Assembly (NCBI GenBank): GCA_964035575.1
Contig: OZ037915.1
Location: 186,001 to 250,000 of the forward strand
Direction of reading: 5' to 3'
DNA: 64,000 nucleotides
From: Rhynchopus sp. YZ270_cl-10
Taxonomy: Eukaryota > Euglenozoa > Diplonemea > Diplonemida > Diplonemidae
The position numbers were made by a program, and so were the translations under genes. The first letter of the stretch is position 1; each line of letters starts with the position of its first letter. Under the pieces are notes generated by a model. It made no database searches. It worked only from the letters and a program-made list of their open reading frames with translations, and was not told the DNA's origin. This document shows positions 19,013 through 29,660 of this stretch, one piece after another.

Positions 19013-20916
19013 GTTGTGTTCAGGTTTTGTCTGTGATATTTGTCTTTGTTTACGGGTTGGGTGGAACAATAATTTTAAAAAAGGGTGCAGCAAATACGTT
19101 GGCGTTCGAAATAGAGCACACCTCACGGGTAAGCTGAGGTCGCTGTGGGGTGGGGAAGCTTGAACAAGTACCATTAGTGTTGGACCATTAGCCTTAGACT
19201 ATTCTCATGTGCTCGACTCGTTGAAAGGTAGGTGCTGAAAGTTTGAAATAAGTCTTCACACAAAAAAGCGAATTTGCCCAGCTATGTCCTGTTGCGTTTT
19301 ATACAAAAAAAAAAACAAAACAAAAAAACACAGATCACGCTACGAGTAGTGATTGTGCTTCATCATCGACACCATTTTTCTGCAAAACTGAAACTCTCAA
19401 AATAAATACTAATTTTCGAGGATTCAGTTCGGTAAAATTTGGGAAAATTTCACCGGACAGTAGATAAAAGCACAAAAAAATACAACAATCGTAGGTAATC
19501 CGTGAAGGGGAAACAAAAAAGAAGAAAATTGAAAGATGCCTCACTCAAAAAAAAAGTGTGACACATAAGTTGTGTCTGTGTAGCCTTCGAAATCGTTTGA
19601 AATAGAATTGAAAAATAATATTATACATCCAACAACGCGAGGAAGAAAAAAATCCCTCTTGTTGGGGTTGTGTGACGTTTACTTTTACCTCTCTAGGTGT
19701 TTTGCCACAAAAAGTGTAATCTCCACTTTATTCTCATTCTGTTGTTGACACTAACGTTTAACAAAAAAGACAGAGAGGGGGTTTAAATGAACACGAGACC
19801 CTCTACTAAAAATCCTACTGCGCGTAAAGAAAAAAAGCGTTTAGTTGGAACAGACGCAAAACAGCCATTTGAAATAAATAAACTGCTCTCTGTTGTGTGT
19901 AATTTCCGCAAAAAAAAATCCTTCGAAAAATGCTGGAATGAAGTAAAAATTGGCTCCGGGTCCACTTTCTTTGAAATGCTTTTTGAATGGGGGGTACTAC
20001 TATACTTCAAAACCAACCAGGGCGTTCGCCCCGGGGCGAAAAATATTTTTTTTCGTTAAAAAAATCTTTTCCTGAAAAAATGACATTTTATTTCGCCCCA
20101 GGGCTTCGCCCCACCGGGGCGAAACCCTGTATAAATAAATAAATAAATAAAAAAAGGGGAAAAAAAAAAAAAAAAAAAGAGAGAGAGAGATTTCTCCCCA
20201 CCACCCTGTAGACCCCCCCGGAGGGGGGGTCGCAGAGGGGTGTCCACTGTACTCAAAATCATCCGCAAACCCGCCTGCCGTGAGAGGAAGTTTCCCCAGC
20301 ACTCCCGCTCGCTCCTCAATCCTGCAGTCTGCTGAAGGTGCACCGTACCCCCTGTTATAGAAGGTGTCACTGCTCGTGTCAACTCTACCTTCAATGGCAG
20401 AGAGTTGAAAATAATCAAAATAAGGATGAAGTCTCATATGACGGATGCCTCTCTCTTGTACATCTGTTTGATTAAACAACACAAAGAGACCCTCAGTGAG
20501 GGGGGATTGATGAAATTCTCCATCGTTTTGCTGGTTTTAGTATCAGGAAAGTTCAGCTGTAATATCACTTGTGCTGGGGAAGGGATCACGCGCAAATCGC
20601 AAAATTTTTTTGACCATTCACCCCACGAACTAACTTCTCTCCGGCGGGAAAAATTTTTTTGACCTATTTTAAGCACCAGTAAAAAAACGAAAATTTCGGG
20701 GTTTTTGGTATTTCGCCACGATCAGGAAAAAACGATGGCGATAGCGAACGCCCTGAAACCAACACCAAAAAAAAAGAAAAGAAAAGTTGAAAGTGCAAAA
20801 CGCCTCACCGTTCATCGGCAGACGCAGGGCCAAAAAAATGTGTGGGGGGGGGGGGGGGGGGGCTGAAGGGACATAATTATTTGCCATATTGAAACGGCTT
20901 TCCACTTTCTACCTGA
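19013..20916. other. Long spacer; palindromes and a possible isolated exon
   Basis: Mostly AT-rich. At 20028-20046 TTCGCCCCGGGGCGAA is a perfect palindrome, followed by further CGCCCC/GGGGCG inverted motifs up to 20130 and AAAT tandem repeats. On the minus strand 20205-20400 is GC-rich with exon-like frames (GVLGKLPLTAGGFADDFEYS), preceded by a pyrimidine-rich stretch ending in AAG; it may be an internal exon or a relic. A short dispersed repeat (TTGAAAGTGCAAAACGCCTC type) lies at 20782-20830, followed by a poly-G run. Confidence 0.35.
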
Positions 20917-21792
20917 TTAGAGTCCGAGCCCAGCCTTCATAGCTGCGGCCATTGCAGTGTATCCGTTGTTGTTTGGGTGGCATTGGTCACATGACTGTTC
21001 ATCGCAGTAGTACCTGCAGTCTGCGATCTTCGTTGTGTTCGCGTTGCAGCCCCCTGGGGGAAAGTCCTTCAGCATGTTCCCACCCAGAGCATCGAAGACG
21101 TCGATGGGTGTCGTGTGCACGTTGCCTGCAGTGTTGATGTTGGGTACAAGTGTTGGCAGAATTGTGTTGATGACCGTGCCGTTCATCCCATATGTGCCGT
21201 CCTTCATCAGCGGAGGTGGGATCGCTGTGTAGATCTTCGGCCCACCAGGGGATGTGCCCAATGTGCGGATCACATCAATCATGGATTGGTAGTCCTGTGC
21301 AAAGGGGCACTCCAGTGCATTCGGGCCTGTGCAGTTGTGTGGCCAGTTGGGTGGGCCCCCGTCCTTAGCGTCCTTCGCGTCGTTAGTCCCAAGCATGATA
21401 ATGATGATGTCCCACTTCGCAGCCGTCAGTGTTGTGTACTGTGGGCGCTTCCAGTACGGCGAGTCTGCACCCTTCATCATCGTGGACCCGCAGGCACCAA
21501 GGTTCGTCACCTTGTACCCGTCGCCAAGCATGATCTGGAGCTGTCCTGGGTAGGTGTGGTTGCCGCCTGTGCTGTGCACACCTGCGGTGATCGAGTCGCC
21601 CACACACCCGATGCTGATCTGCGTGTCACGGTCCTTCGGCCTCTGTGCACACTGCAGGGTGAACTCATCCCCGCCAGCAACGGGCTGCACGCAGTCGGGG
21701 TACCCAGGCACGTTCAGGGCAGGGTTCTTTGGGAGTCCGTCGTGGGCTGCGATGCCCACAGCTGTCGCAAGAAGCAGGGAAAGCGTCTTCAT
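20917..21792 (-). CDS. Secreted SGNH/GDSL hydrolase 5, long form (291 aa)
   Basis: Start at MKTLSLLLATAVGIAA. The catalytic residues are at the same positions as in paralogue 1 (Ser67, Asn138, Asp269, His272). The first ~131 residues match paralogue 1 exactly. The C-terminal part differs and at residues ~217-230 (NINTAGNVHTTPID) resembles the short paralogues, so the gene is mosaic. Probably the same enzymatic class as paralogue 1. Confidence 0.92.
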   Translation of the reverse strand: MKTLSLLLATAVGIAAHDGLPKNPALNVPGYPDCVQPVAGGDEFTLQCAQRPKDRDTQISIGCVGDSITAGVHSTGGNHTYPGQLQIMLGDGYKVTNLGACGSTMMKGADSPYWKRPQYTTLTAAKWDIIIIMLGTNDAKDAKDGGPPNWPHNCTGPNALECPFAQDYQSMIDVIRTLGTSPGGPKIYTAIPPPLMKDGTYGMNGTVINTILPTLVPNINTAGNVHTTPIDVFDALGGNMLKDFPPGGCNANTTKIADCRYYCDEQSCDQCHPNNNGYTAMAAAMKAGLGL

Positions 21793-22243
21793 GTTGTGTT
21801 GTGTATTCTGTTGCAATGATGGCACAGTATTTGAAAAATATGTTATGGCCCATACAGATAGACGCACCGTCACCCCAAAACTTCTGAAAAAGAACAAAAT
21901 TCAACTTTATTTTTCAAATGTTTTGTATTGAGACACACTGCCGAAAGCTACGTTGAGAAGTGGTCAGGACGACATATCGTTTATTGCATTTTCTTCTTCT
22001 CTTCCTTTTTCCTTCTAAAAAGAGCAAAAGCATATGGGTCCGTCCGGAAACCCCTCTGGTAAGATTCATCCTTTTGGGGGTTTTTGAGGTTTTTCGGCTC
22101 AAAACACCCAAATAACCCAATTTTTTGATACCCACCATACACCTACCACCCCAGAGGGCATATTTTGGGTATTTACTTTTGTTTATTTCCCCTCCCCCCT
22201 TTTTACTTTTATTTTTTTACGTATTTTTGGACATTTCATAAAC

Positions 22244-24750
22244 ATGGCAATGGCAGCAATTAAAGACCTCAATGATAAACTCAAGCTCTTACCCTCACAA
22301 AAGGCGTATCATGAACGTGCGCCCAATTCTGGATCACGCCTCACCGTTTTGAGCGCTGCGAAGGAGTTCTTGCGTGTGTTTGGCGGAGATGCGGAGGGGA
22401 GTGTGGCGCTTGTGGCAGCAGCGATCGGCAAAGGGGTACTTCTGCAGCACCTCATCCCTACGCATGTAGCCCGCGTCAACGCAAGCACTGACGAGGCACG
22501 GCGTGCCGTGGTGCATGCCCTGAAGGAGGACGGCTTTAGTAGAAGCATGATACAACGCTCAGGCTTGATTTGTGGTGAGAGCATCTTCCAAAAATGTGAG
22601 TCGAAAGGGGTAGGGGGGCGCCCCACTGTGCTGACGCCCGAAAAGAAGGCGGAAATCGCGGAGGTGGTGGAGAAGCACTCAGAGTCACTCTCCCGCAAGA
22701 GCGCCTCGGGGAGCAAACGGCGGGGCCACGCCGTCTACCTCAGGACTCTCGAGATGCGCAAAACATCATTGTTTAAGCGTATCAGCGGCGTTGGGCGCAG
22801 TGTGTTTTTCAACCACATGCGCAGGAACCACCCTGAGGCACAGTTCCGGCGCAGGAAGACCGACATGTGCGAGTACTGCGTCAGCGAGGGGGGAGTGAGA
22901 AGGAGCCTAAAGAACCTATTCCAGGCTCGCAACCTGAACATTGCCTTCAGTGCTCCAGCTGAGGACTTCGAGTCTCACCTCGCATCCGCCCATCGCCTGC
23001 CGAAAACGTGGCGCGAAGATGTTCGGGAAAAGATCCAGGAGTTGAAGGACATCGCAATTCACCAGGAGCGGGCTCGGCGTCAGAGGGCTGTCTACAACAA
23101 CGTGGTGAAGGAGCCCCCGGCAGACAGCATAGTCATTGACATTGACTTTTTAAAGATAATTCCCCTGTATTTTACTAAGGGAAAATCCCTAGTAAAATAC
23201 AGGCAAAAATCCAGGTAAAAATCACTTTGTCTTGATTTTTAAGTAAAAATACAGGGTGCAACGAAACCAGAAAAAAACTTCACCATTGGACGTTTCTGGG
23301 TTCCGAGCTTCCAACACAAAATTTTTGTATTTTTTTTTCGCGATTTTTTTTAACTTAGCACTGCATGTGCTTAGAAAACCCGAATTTTTTACCCTTGAAA
23401 ATTGCATTTGAGGAACTCACAACGCGTCAAAACGAAAAGGTCGTTTTTGGCACTTTTAAAACCGGGCTCCGCTGAGTTCACCATATTTTTGCTCGATTTA
23501 TTTAGTGGAGTAACTAATTAGTAATCGCATTCTCGGACAAAAACTCGGGACGAGGTGTTAGATAATTCCCCTGTATTTTACTAAGGGAAAATCCCTAGTA
23601 AAATACAGGCAAAAATCCAGGTAAAAATCACTTTGTCTTGATTTTTAAGTAAAAATACAGGGTGCAACGAAACCAGAAAAAAACTTCACCATTGGACGTT
23701 TCTGGGTTCCGAGCTTCCAACACAAAATTTTTGTATTTTTTTTTCGCGATTTTTTTTAACTTAGCACTGCATGTGCTTAGAAAACCCGAATTTTTTACCC
23801 TTGAAAATTGCATTTGAGGAACTCACAACGCGTCAAAACGAAAAGGTCGTTTTTGGCACTTTTAAAACCGGGCTCCGCTGAGTTCACCATATTTTTGCTC
23901 GATTTATTTAGTGGAGTAACTAATTAGTAATCGCATTCTCGGACAAAAACTCGGGACGAGGTGTAAACAAAAAGGTCATTTGCCAATGAAGCCTGTTGAG
24001 TGTTCAGGTGATTTTTACGCTCGCTCAGCATATTCTCATTTGGGGGTAGGTTTGTATTGGGTAGAGAATGGCAAACGTGTGCATAAACACATAGATTACG
24101 TCCTTCCCAGTATTACCCAAGATGCCTATACTGTTGTGAAGTGCCTCGAACACCTTTTTTCCCAAGATTTCATGCCACAATTTACTAAGATTCAGTTCTG
24201 GGCTGATGTTGGTCGCCATTTCCAGAACATGGAATTGGGCCATTATATTTTGATTAAACTTGCAAAAAAAAAGAAAGCAGATGTCAGTGTTCACTTTTTT
24301 GCCGAGAAACACGGTAAGAATGGGCGCGACGCACACTTCGGTGTCGTTTCGAACCATCTCTCCTATGTTTCTTGTTGTCGGGAGATACTTACCGTAGAGG
24401 ACATTGTCGATGCCCTGCAAGAGCTTCCCCACACAGAGGCCTTTGTTATTTTATTCCCTCGTACTCAGACATATCAGTGCAACGTTCTTTCCATCAATCT
24501 CTTTTGTTCTGTGTACTGCTACTCGAGCAACGGTCGTGTCATTTCAGCTAGTGTGTACTCTGACACGGAGGGAAGCGGTATTAAATATAGAGTCACCACA
24601 TCCAAGGTGACCCGCAAAGTAAAAGTCCCTGCCATTGCCACAGTAGATTTGACAGAGGCCAATGAAACCTTGTCAAGGCGGCATGACAGGATTAAGAGAA
24701 AGGGAGAAGAAATCGAGAAAAACAACAATAAAAGGCAGAAAATCGGATAA
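22244..24750 (+). pseudogene. DDE-type transposase, split by an insertion
   Basis: Part one (22244-23153) has a helix-turn-helix-like region (GGRPTVLTPEKKAEIAEVVE), a Cys/His motif (CEYC...H) and ends at IDIDFLK, the likely first catalytic Asp. Part two (23965-24750) carries KPVECSGDFYARSAYSHLG, FWADVGRHFQN with the second Asp, and FFAEKHGKNGRDAHFG, which resembles the FFA-HGK-D block of orphan metazoan transposases. The Lys/Asn-rich C-terminus resembles a nuclear-localisation tail. If the insertion is excised with a 2-bp AA duplication, the two parts share one frame, so the transposase was probably intact when hit. Confidence 0.78.
23153..23966. repeat. Tandem dimer of a 406-bp palindrome-headed unit
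   Basis: Two copies (23155-23560 and 23561-23966), essentially identical. Each begins with a strong stem-loop: CCTGTATTTTACTA and TAGTAAAATACAGG pair perfectly and an inner GGGA/TCCC extends the stem. A second inverted pair (TAAAAATCA/TGATTTTTA) follows. No coding capacity. It may be a mobile hairpin element, a rolling-circle product or a local satellite. Confidence 0.75.
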
Positions 24751-24906
24751 AAAGTGAAAATATAGCCTCAGACCCCCCCCCCCCAAACCTATTTTTATAT
24801 CAGAATATCACTTAGATGCACTTTTTGTGGGGGACATCATGAAAAAAACCCAAAAATACCCAAAAGGATGAATCTTACCAGAGGGGTTTCCGGACGAGTC
24901 CATATG

Positions 24907-25984
24907 TCAAGCACATACTTTCATTGGTACACGGAACACGGCTTCTCCAGTATCGAAGAGAAGCCGACACTCGCAGTTTTATTGAGAACAAAAAAAGGAA
25001 ACCTTTTTCAGCACAATGTGTGTGAGTTGTTTCAAATAAAAAGGTGGGGGGGGGGGGTGGAACATTGGCAAAAAATATATTGGAAAAATATGGACACAGA
25101 CACAGTTTTTATTGTTTGCACAACGACGAAAGAACACTAGTTGCGATGCTGTGATACTCAGACACTTAATTATTTCAAAAAAAAAACCACCCAAGACACC
25201 CCCATGTAACGAGAGGTGCCAGGACCTTTTTTTTTCTCTCCGAGATTGACATTGAAGTCCACAGTTTTTTTCGCGAAAATATTTTACTTATAGCACTATG
25301 CGTAGTCTTTGCGAGCACATTGTGAGGGACTCACAAGAGAAAAAACGTTGTTTCTGACATTTTTAAGGCAAAATACAAAAAATACTAAAACGGGAAAAAG
25401 GGCAGTTATTTTCTTCTTCCCTCGCTTTGCTTTTGTAAACAAAGACACCTACTCTCGCACAAAAAATAGCTAAAAAAAACACAACGAATTGACTAATAAA
25501 CGGAAAAATAAACTGGAATGAAAAGAACACTGTACTGTTGTTCGGACACTTCCTTTTCAAGGAAAAAAGAGAAGTTGAAAAGCGCAAATGCCTCACCGTT
25601 GATCAGCGAAGAGCAGGCACTGAAAACAAAAAAAAAACTATTCACAACCCAAAGCCGTGGAAAAATGAGGATAAGATTACACTAGCAGTGAGAGAAGCCA
25701 AGCATGCTGGAACCACAAAAATCACCAACATTTGACCTACTTTTTTTTACGCAAATATTTATGGAACGTAACAATGTCTCAAATTTGAAAAAAAAAATCC
25801 AAAATGTCCCAATTTTGTTACGTCTCAAAATTATTACGCATCCACTTGCCGTTTGGATAAAGAAAACAACGACGAAAAAGGGGGTTTGGGGGGAAGAGTT
25901 TAATTCTTGAACGCATCCCCCACACTCAGTCACACAAATGCATACATGTCTTCTAAGAATGTCTCAAACAATATTTGCGGCAAA
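24907..25984. other. Spacer with dispersed repeats, no gene seen
   Basis: 25567-25622 is a GTTGAAAAGCGCAAATGCCTC-type repeat. 25820-25935 is about 115 bp shared with 31150-31265, including TTTAATTCTTGAACGCATCC; it lies 3' of the F-box gene. No coding region supported. Confidence 0.45.
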
Positions 25985-26707
25985 CTAAAACCTCAGCACC
26001 AAACTGGTCCTCGGTGGCAGCACGTCCTCTGTCAGCAGATCTGTCACGTCTGTATCTGTTCCTACTAGAGTCATTATGACGGGATCGCTGAGTGCTTCAC
26101 CGCAGAGCGAGAAGAGGAGGGACACAAACTGCTGTGGACTGTCTCGTGTTGGGAAGGTAATTGGCCCGATGGTGACCTGGGAGAGGGAGGCGAGGGAGAC
26201 GGCTAATGCTGCGCAGAGCGAGACGTAACCTTCGACAGAGACTTCGCAGTGCACCAACGTGACGTCTGCGAGGACAGGGTTGCGTGCCACGGCAGCAACC
26301 ACCACAGCGAGGTCTGCTTGCGACAGCGCCATGTTCTGCACCACATAGGCCGTGCAGCAATGCGCAAAGCTCTGCGTCACAACGTCCCTCAGCAGCGCCG
26401 CCCGCATGCCCTCCCCGTCGTACACAAGGCTCCCCCACACTGCCTCCTGCCACCGCGTCGACAGCAGCGCACACCCACGCGCCCCCTCCACAGGGAGGTA
26501 CGACAGGATATTCTGCAGGGTGGCCACATCACAGCGGTCGAGCGAGTCCCCCATACAGTAGGAGAACGTCCAGTCCTGCTTCACCTGCTTCAGACACCGG
26601 GGCGAAGCGCAGACGAGAAACCACGCGCTGCTACCATCTGGTCCAGGAGGGTCTTCATAGAGCGAGAAGAGCGACTGTGTAGGGAGGAGTTGGGTGGAGG
26701 GCTTCAT
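25985..26707 (-). CDS. F-box-like protein (240 aa)
   Basis: Residues ~57-90 (CDVATLQNILSYLPVEGARG, then LLSTRWQEAV) fit an F-box, which binds Skp1 in SCF ubiquitin ligases. The remainder is Leu/Val-rich with a pattern compatible with degenerate LRRs (NPVLADVTLVHCEVSVEGY). Only 87 nt separate it from the upstream RIIa gene, consistent with a polycistron. The leader is pyrimidine-rich (CCCCCCTCTTACCC) but lacks an obvious AG close to the ATG. It might instead be the downstream part of one spliced gene with the RIIa frame. Confidence 0.6.
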   Translation of the reverse strand: MKPSTQLLPTQSLFSLYEDPPGPDGSSAWFLVCASPRCLKQVKQDWTFSYCMGDSLDRCDVATLQNILSYLPVEGARGCALLSTRWQEAVWGSLVYDGEGMRAALLRDVVTQSFAHCCTAYVVQNMALSQADLAVVVAAVARNPVLADVTLVHCEVSVEGYVSLCAALAVSLASLSQVTIGPITFPTRDSPQQFVSLLFSLCGEALSDPVIMTLVGTDTDVTDLLTEDVLPPRTSLVLRF

Positions 26708-26794
26708 AGATCAGAGTAATCATTAAATGGAAGAATTGGGTAAGAGGGGGGCTTGAAGTATAGTTCTGGGTATGACTTAGAGGGTGTGATGTGT

Positions 26795-27418
26795 TCAGGG
26801 TGGTGATGAGGATTGTGTTGTATTTTTTTCCCATACCCACTCACACGCATTCGGCTCGTAGCAACAGAAGTAGCACTCATCGCTCCGCTCGCCCCCTCGG
26901 AGTTCCTCTTGTTCGCCGTCCTCCCAAAAGTCGCCTCGGCGGGCGCGCTCGCTGACGGCAGTGATCTCGAGCACCTCGACACGCTCATCCCATTTAATTC
27001 GAGACGCCTTAGGCCGTACAGACGCCCGTCCATTGCTACTGCCACCATCACCACCACGCATTCCATTGCTACTCCCACCACGCTTCCCTGGAAGGGGTGA
27101 AGGCATTCTCGAAGACGGGCTTTGCAACGAACCCGGCGAGCCTGCAGCAGACGCAGGGGTGAGAAGGTGGCCGTTGTTCAAAGGGCTGATGCTACCTGGT
27201 ATAGAAGCCTGCAGGGGAGGGGGTCCGTCCTTCCCTAGCATCTTGAGGAGTCCCGGCACCACCTGCTCCGGCCGTTCTTTCAATAGATATTTGATCATGG
27301 CCTCAAACATCCTGTGCACACCATGGTCCCGCAGGTACGTCACATCAAGACGGTGTGCCTCCTCCTCCTCATGGCTCGTCGGTGCTGTTACGTCCACAGT
27401 TTTAACAGAAGTCACCAT
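26795..27418 (-). CDS. RIIa/Dpy-30-type dimerisation domain protein (207 aa)
   Basis: Residues 27-61 (YLRDHGVHRMFEAMIKYLL, then KERPEQVVPGLLKML) fit the regulatory-subunit RII dimerisation-docking fold, which binds amphipathic helices of anchoring proteins and is common in ciliary proteins. The middle is Pro/Ser/Gly-rich and the end acidic with a CYFCCYE cluster. The leader is a ~55-nt pyrimidine tract without any AG before the ATG, unlike other genes here. A GTGTGAGTGG sequence near the C-terminus could be a donor, so the 3' end is uncertain. A truncated copy of its 5' end lies at 30704-31005. Confidence 0.7.
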   Translation of the reverse strand: MVTSVKTVDVTAPTSHEEEEAHRLDVTYLRDHGVHRMFEAMIKYLLKERPEQVVPGLLKMLGKDGPPPLQASIPGSISPLNNGHLLTPASAAGSPGSLQSPSSRMPSPLPGKRGGSSNGMRGGDGGSSNGRASVRPKASRIKWDERVEVLEITAVSERARRGDFWEDGEQEELRGGERSDECYFCCYEPNACEWVWEKNTTQSSSPP

Positions 27419-27779
27419 TGTTCAAGGAAAATGGAGAGCAAAGCAAAGAGGGGAGAGTGGGAGGGAGAGGGAGGAAAGGGTGACAGGGGGAGGGACAAAT
27501 GGAACCCTCAATTGAAGAGTTGCATGGAGTGTGGGTTGTTGTGTAGGGTGTGCTCTTTTCTGCTGTTGTGGTGTTGTTTTATGCTGGGGGTGGGGGGGTT
27601 ACTAGTAAGAAAGAAATACTGTCCAAGAAAATGAAATACCCCCCTTCTATATTTATTCGTTGTTTGTTGTTTGTTGATCGCATTCATTCTTTTTTCAAAC
27701 CCCAAATGTCCCGAAATACCCCGAAAACCCGCGTCATAAAACGGCTAAATCATCACCATTGGGAGGCGCACACAGTGTA

Positions 27780-29660
27780 TTACATTTCTATTTCCTCTAA
27801 CACAGCCTTGCTGCATTTCTTGTTTCCGTAGCATGTAGGAGAACATTTATCAAGGAAACCCTTCCCCACCTCCAAGACATTACTCAAGGGAGAGAGATCA
27901 AGTTCTGTCAGCGAAGAACAGTCGTCCAGGAACTGATCCTTAATCACTCTCACATTGAGCAGGCCAGAGAGATTAAGTTCTTCCAAAGCTCTACAATCCT
28001 GAAGAAAGTAGGAACCAATCGAAGTCACTCTCACAAAGGGAGAGAGATCAAGTTGTTTCAGCGAAGTGCAGCGGCAAAGAAACTGCCCTTCAATCACTGT
28101 GATACTGCTCAAGGGAGTGAAATCAAGTTCTTTCAAAGTTTGGCAACCACAAAGAAAGTGACTGTCAACTGAAGTGACACCACTAAAGGGAGAAAGATCA
28201 AGTTGTGTCAGAGAAGTGCAGTCGAACAGGAAACATGCCTGAATCACGTTGACCCTGCTCAAGGGAGTGAAATCAAGTTCTTTCAAAGTTTGGCAACAAC
28301 AAAGAAAGTGAGTGCCAACTGAAGTGACACCACTAAAGGGAGAAAGATCAAGTTGTGTCAGAGAAGTGCACTCGTACAGGAAACATCCCTGAATCACTGT
28401 GACCCTGCTCAAGGGAGTGAGATCAAGTTCTTTCAAAGCTTTGCAGCCCCGAAGGAAGTCCTTGCCAACTGAAGTGACACTGGTCAAACCAGAGATGTCA
28501 AGTACTTCCAAGCTGGTGCAATCCCTCAGAAACTCATCCCCAATTGAAGCAATGCCAGACACAGCGCTGAGATCAAGACTCACGAAGGCTGCTTTTAAAA
28601 AGAACTTGTTTGGAATCGCAGTCGCAACACCTGCCTGAAGAAGCAAACAAGCCACCTTCGCATCCGTCACTTCCGCCAACCTCGCTGCTGTCAGGTTTCT
28701 CTCACCCAATGCATCAAGTGCTGCAATGGCCACCTGCTCCTTCGTCTGCTTCTGCACAATCTTGTCAGCACTCAGCTGTGTCATGTCCTCTCCTTCTCCC
28801 ACCACCTCTCCCTCACGCCTGCAACACAGCCCAAAGCTGTTTCCAGGTTGTGTAAGAGCGTCGTGCACGTCCGACACAGGCAACGTCAGGGAAAACTCTG
28901 CGTGTGGGTATGCAGCACCCACAAGGCGGTGGCGGTCTCTGCACGCTGCCATGCTGTCGATGCTCCGCACAACGGCCTGCGACTCTGTTGCCGCACGCAG
29001 CGCCTGGTCGTCCCCAAGCACGCACACCTGCTCGCACTCGTCAATCACGTGTTCTGCCTTCGCAACAAACGTCTTCAGCGCACACACCTGCCCTGCAGCA
29101 CTCAGTGCCTGTGTGAGGAAGCTCCGTGCCAACGCCTCCTCACACACGACGTTGCTGCGCCACACATCCTCACCCATCAACAGGTGTCCGACGTGTGTCT
29201 GCAGGAGAAGGTCTTTGTACCTGGCCTCTGGGGGTTCGACTGCCTCAAGCACACAGCACTTCTCATCTGCAGCAGCCCGCTGCTTCGTCAGGTCTGCCGC
29301 GTGTGAGCGCAGGATGCAGCACTGGCGTGCAACGTACTCAGAGATTTCGATTGTGTTGTGTCCCGCATGTTCGCGCTTGTCACAGCGGACACAGATCATT
29401 GCGTCTCCACACGCAGGGTCTTCACAGACAAGGTGCAGCTTGAACTCTGGGTGCAGTGCACAGTTCGATGATGCCCCGTACGAAGTCACAGAAGCAAGAT
29501 GCATCTCACGGTCGCGTGGCCTTGGGTGCAGAGCTTCGAAGCAGGCAGGCTTGTCGCAGAAGAACAGTTCAATACAGACTCCACACTGCAGCTGTGCAGG
29601 TGCCGAACAGTTCTCACACAAAGGCATCTGTGGTGCGGTGGGCTCCATGTCACAGCCCAT
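27780..29660 (-). CDS. B-box/LRR protein, paralogue B (626 aa)
   Basis: Same N-terminal two-module zinc region and helical segment as paralogue A, with near-identical sequence. The ubiquitin-like domain is reduced to its second half by the same in-frame loss of ~43 residues as in A (HDALTQPGNSFG). It has 10 LRRs of 25 residues and ends with the CSPTCYGNKKCSKAVL cap. The acceptor-like tract and start context match A. It sits directly upstream (in transcription order) of the RIIa gene. Confidence 0.88.
   Translation of the reverse strand: MGCDMEPTAPQMPLCENCSAPAQLQCGVCIELFFCDKPACFEALHPRPRDREMHLASVTSYGASSNCALHPEFKLHLVCEDPACGDAMICVRCDKREHAGHNTIEISEYVARQCCILRSHAADLTKQRAAADEKCCVLEAVEPPEARYKDLLLQTHVGHLLMGEDVWRSNVVCEEALARSFLTQALSAAGQVCALKTFVAKAEHVIDECEQVCVLGDDQALRAATESQAVVRSIDSMAACRDRHRLVGAAYPHAEFSLTLPVSDVHDALTQPGNSFGLCCRREGEVVGEGEDMTQLSADKIVQKQTKEQVAIAALDALGERNLTAARLAEVTDAKVACLLLQAGVATAIPNKFFLKAAFVSLDLSAVSGIASIGDEFLRDCTSLEVLDISGLTSVTSVGKDFLRGCKALKELDLTPLSRVTVIQGCFLYECTSLTQLDLSPFSGVTSVGTHFLCCCQTLKELDFTPLSRVNVIQACFLFDCTSLTQLDLSPFSGVTSVDSHFLCGCQTLKELDFTPLSSITVIEGQFLCRCTSLKQLDLSPFVRVTSIGSYFLQDCRALEELNLSGLLNVRVIKDQFLDDCSSLTELDLSPLSNVLEVGKGFLDKCSPTCYGNKKCSKAVLEEIEM

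Larger units (their letters stand above)
22037..24900 (+). mobile_element. DNA transposon with ~50-bp TIRs, interrupted by a secondary insertion
   Basis: The left end (GGTCCGTCCGGAAACCCCTC, then TGGTAAGATTCATCCTTTTG) is matched in inverse orientation at the right end with three early mismatches. CATATG flanks both ends (22031-22036 and 24901-24906) and is either a 6-bp target duplication or, being palindromic, part of the TIR. It encodes one plus-strand DDE-type transposase, against the minus-strand gene direction. A ~0.8-kb insertion splits the transposase. Superfamily unassigned. Confidence 0.82.

Noticed and set aside
23222-23813. Two identical 61-codon minus-strand frames in the 406-bp dimer
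   Set aside because: Identical only because the unit is duplicated; composition and position at a hairpin give no support for coding.
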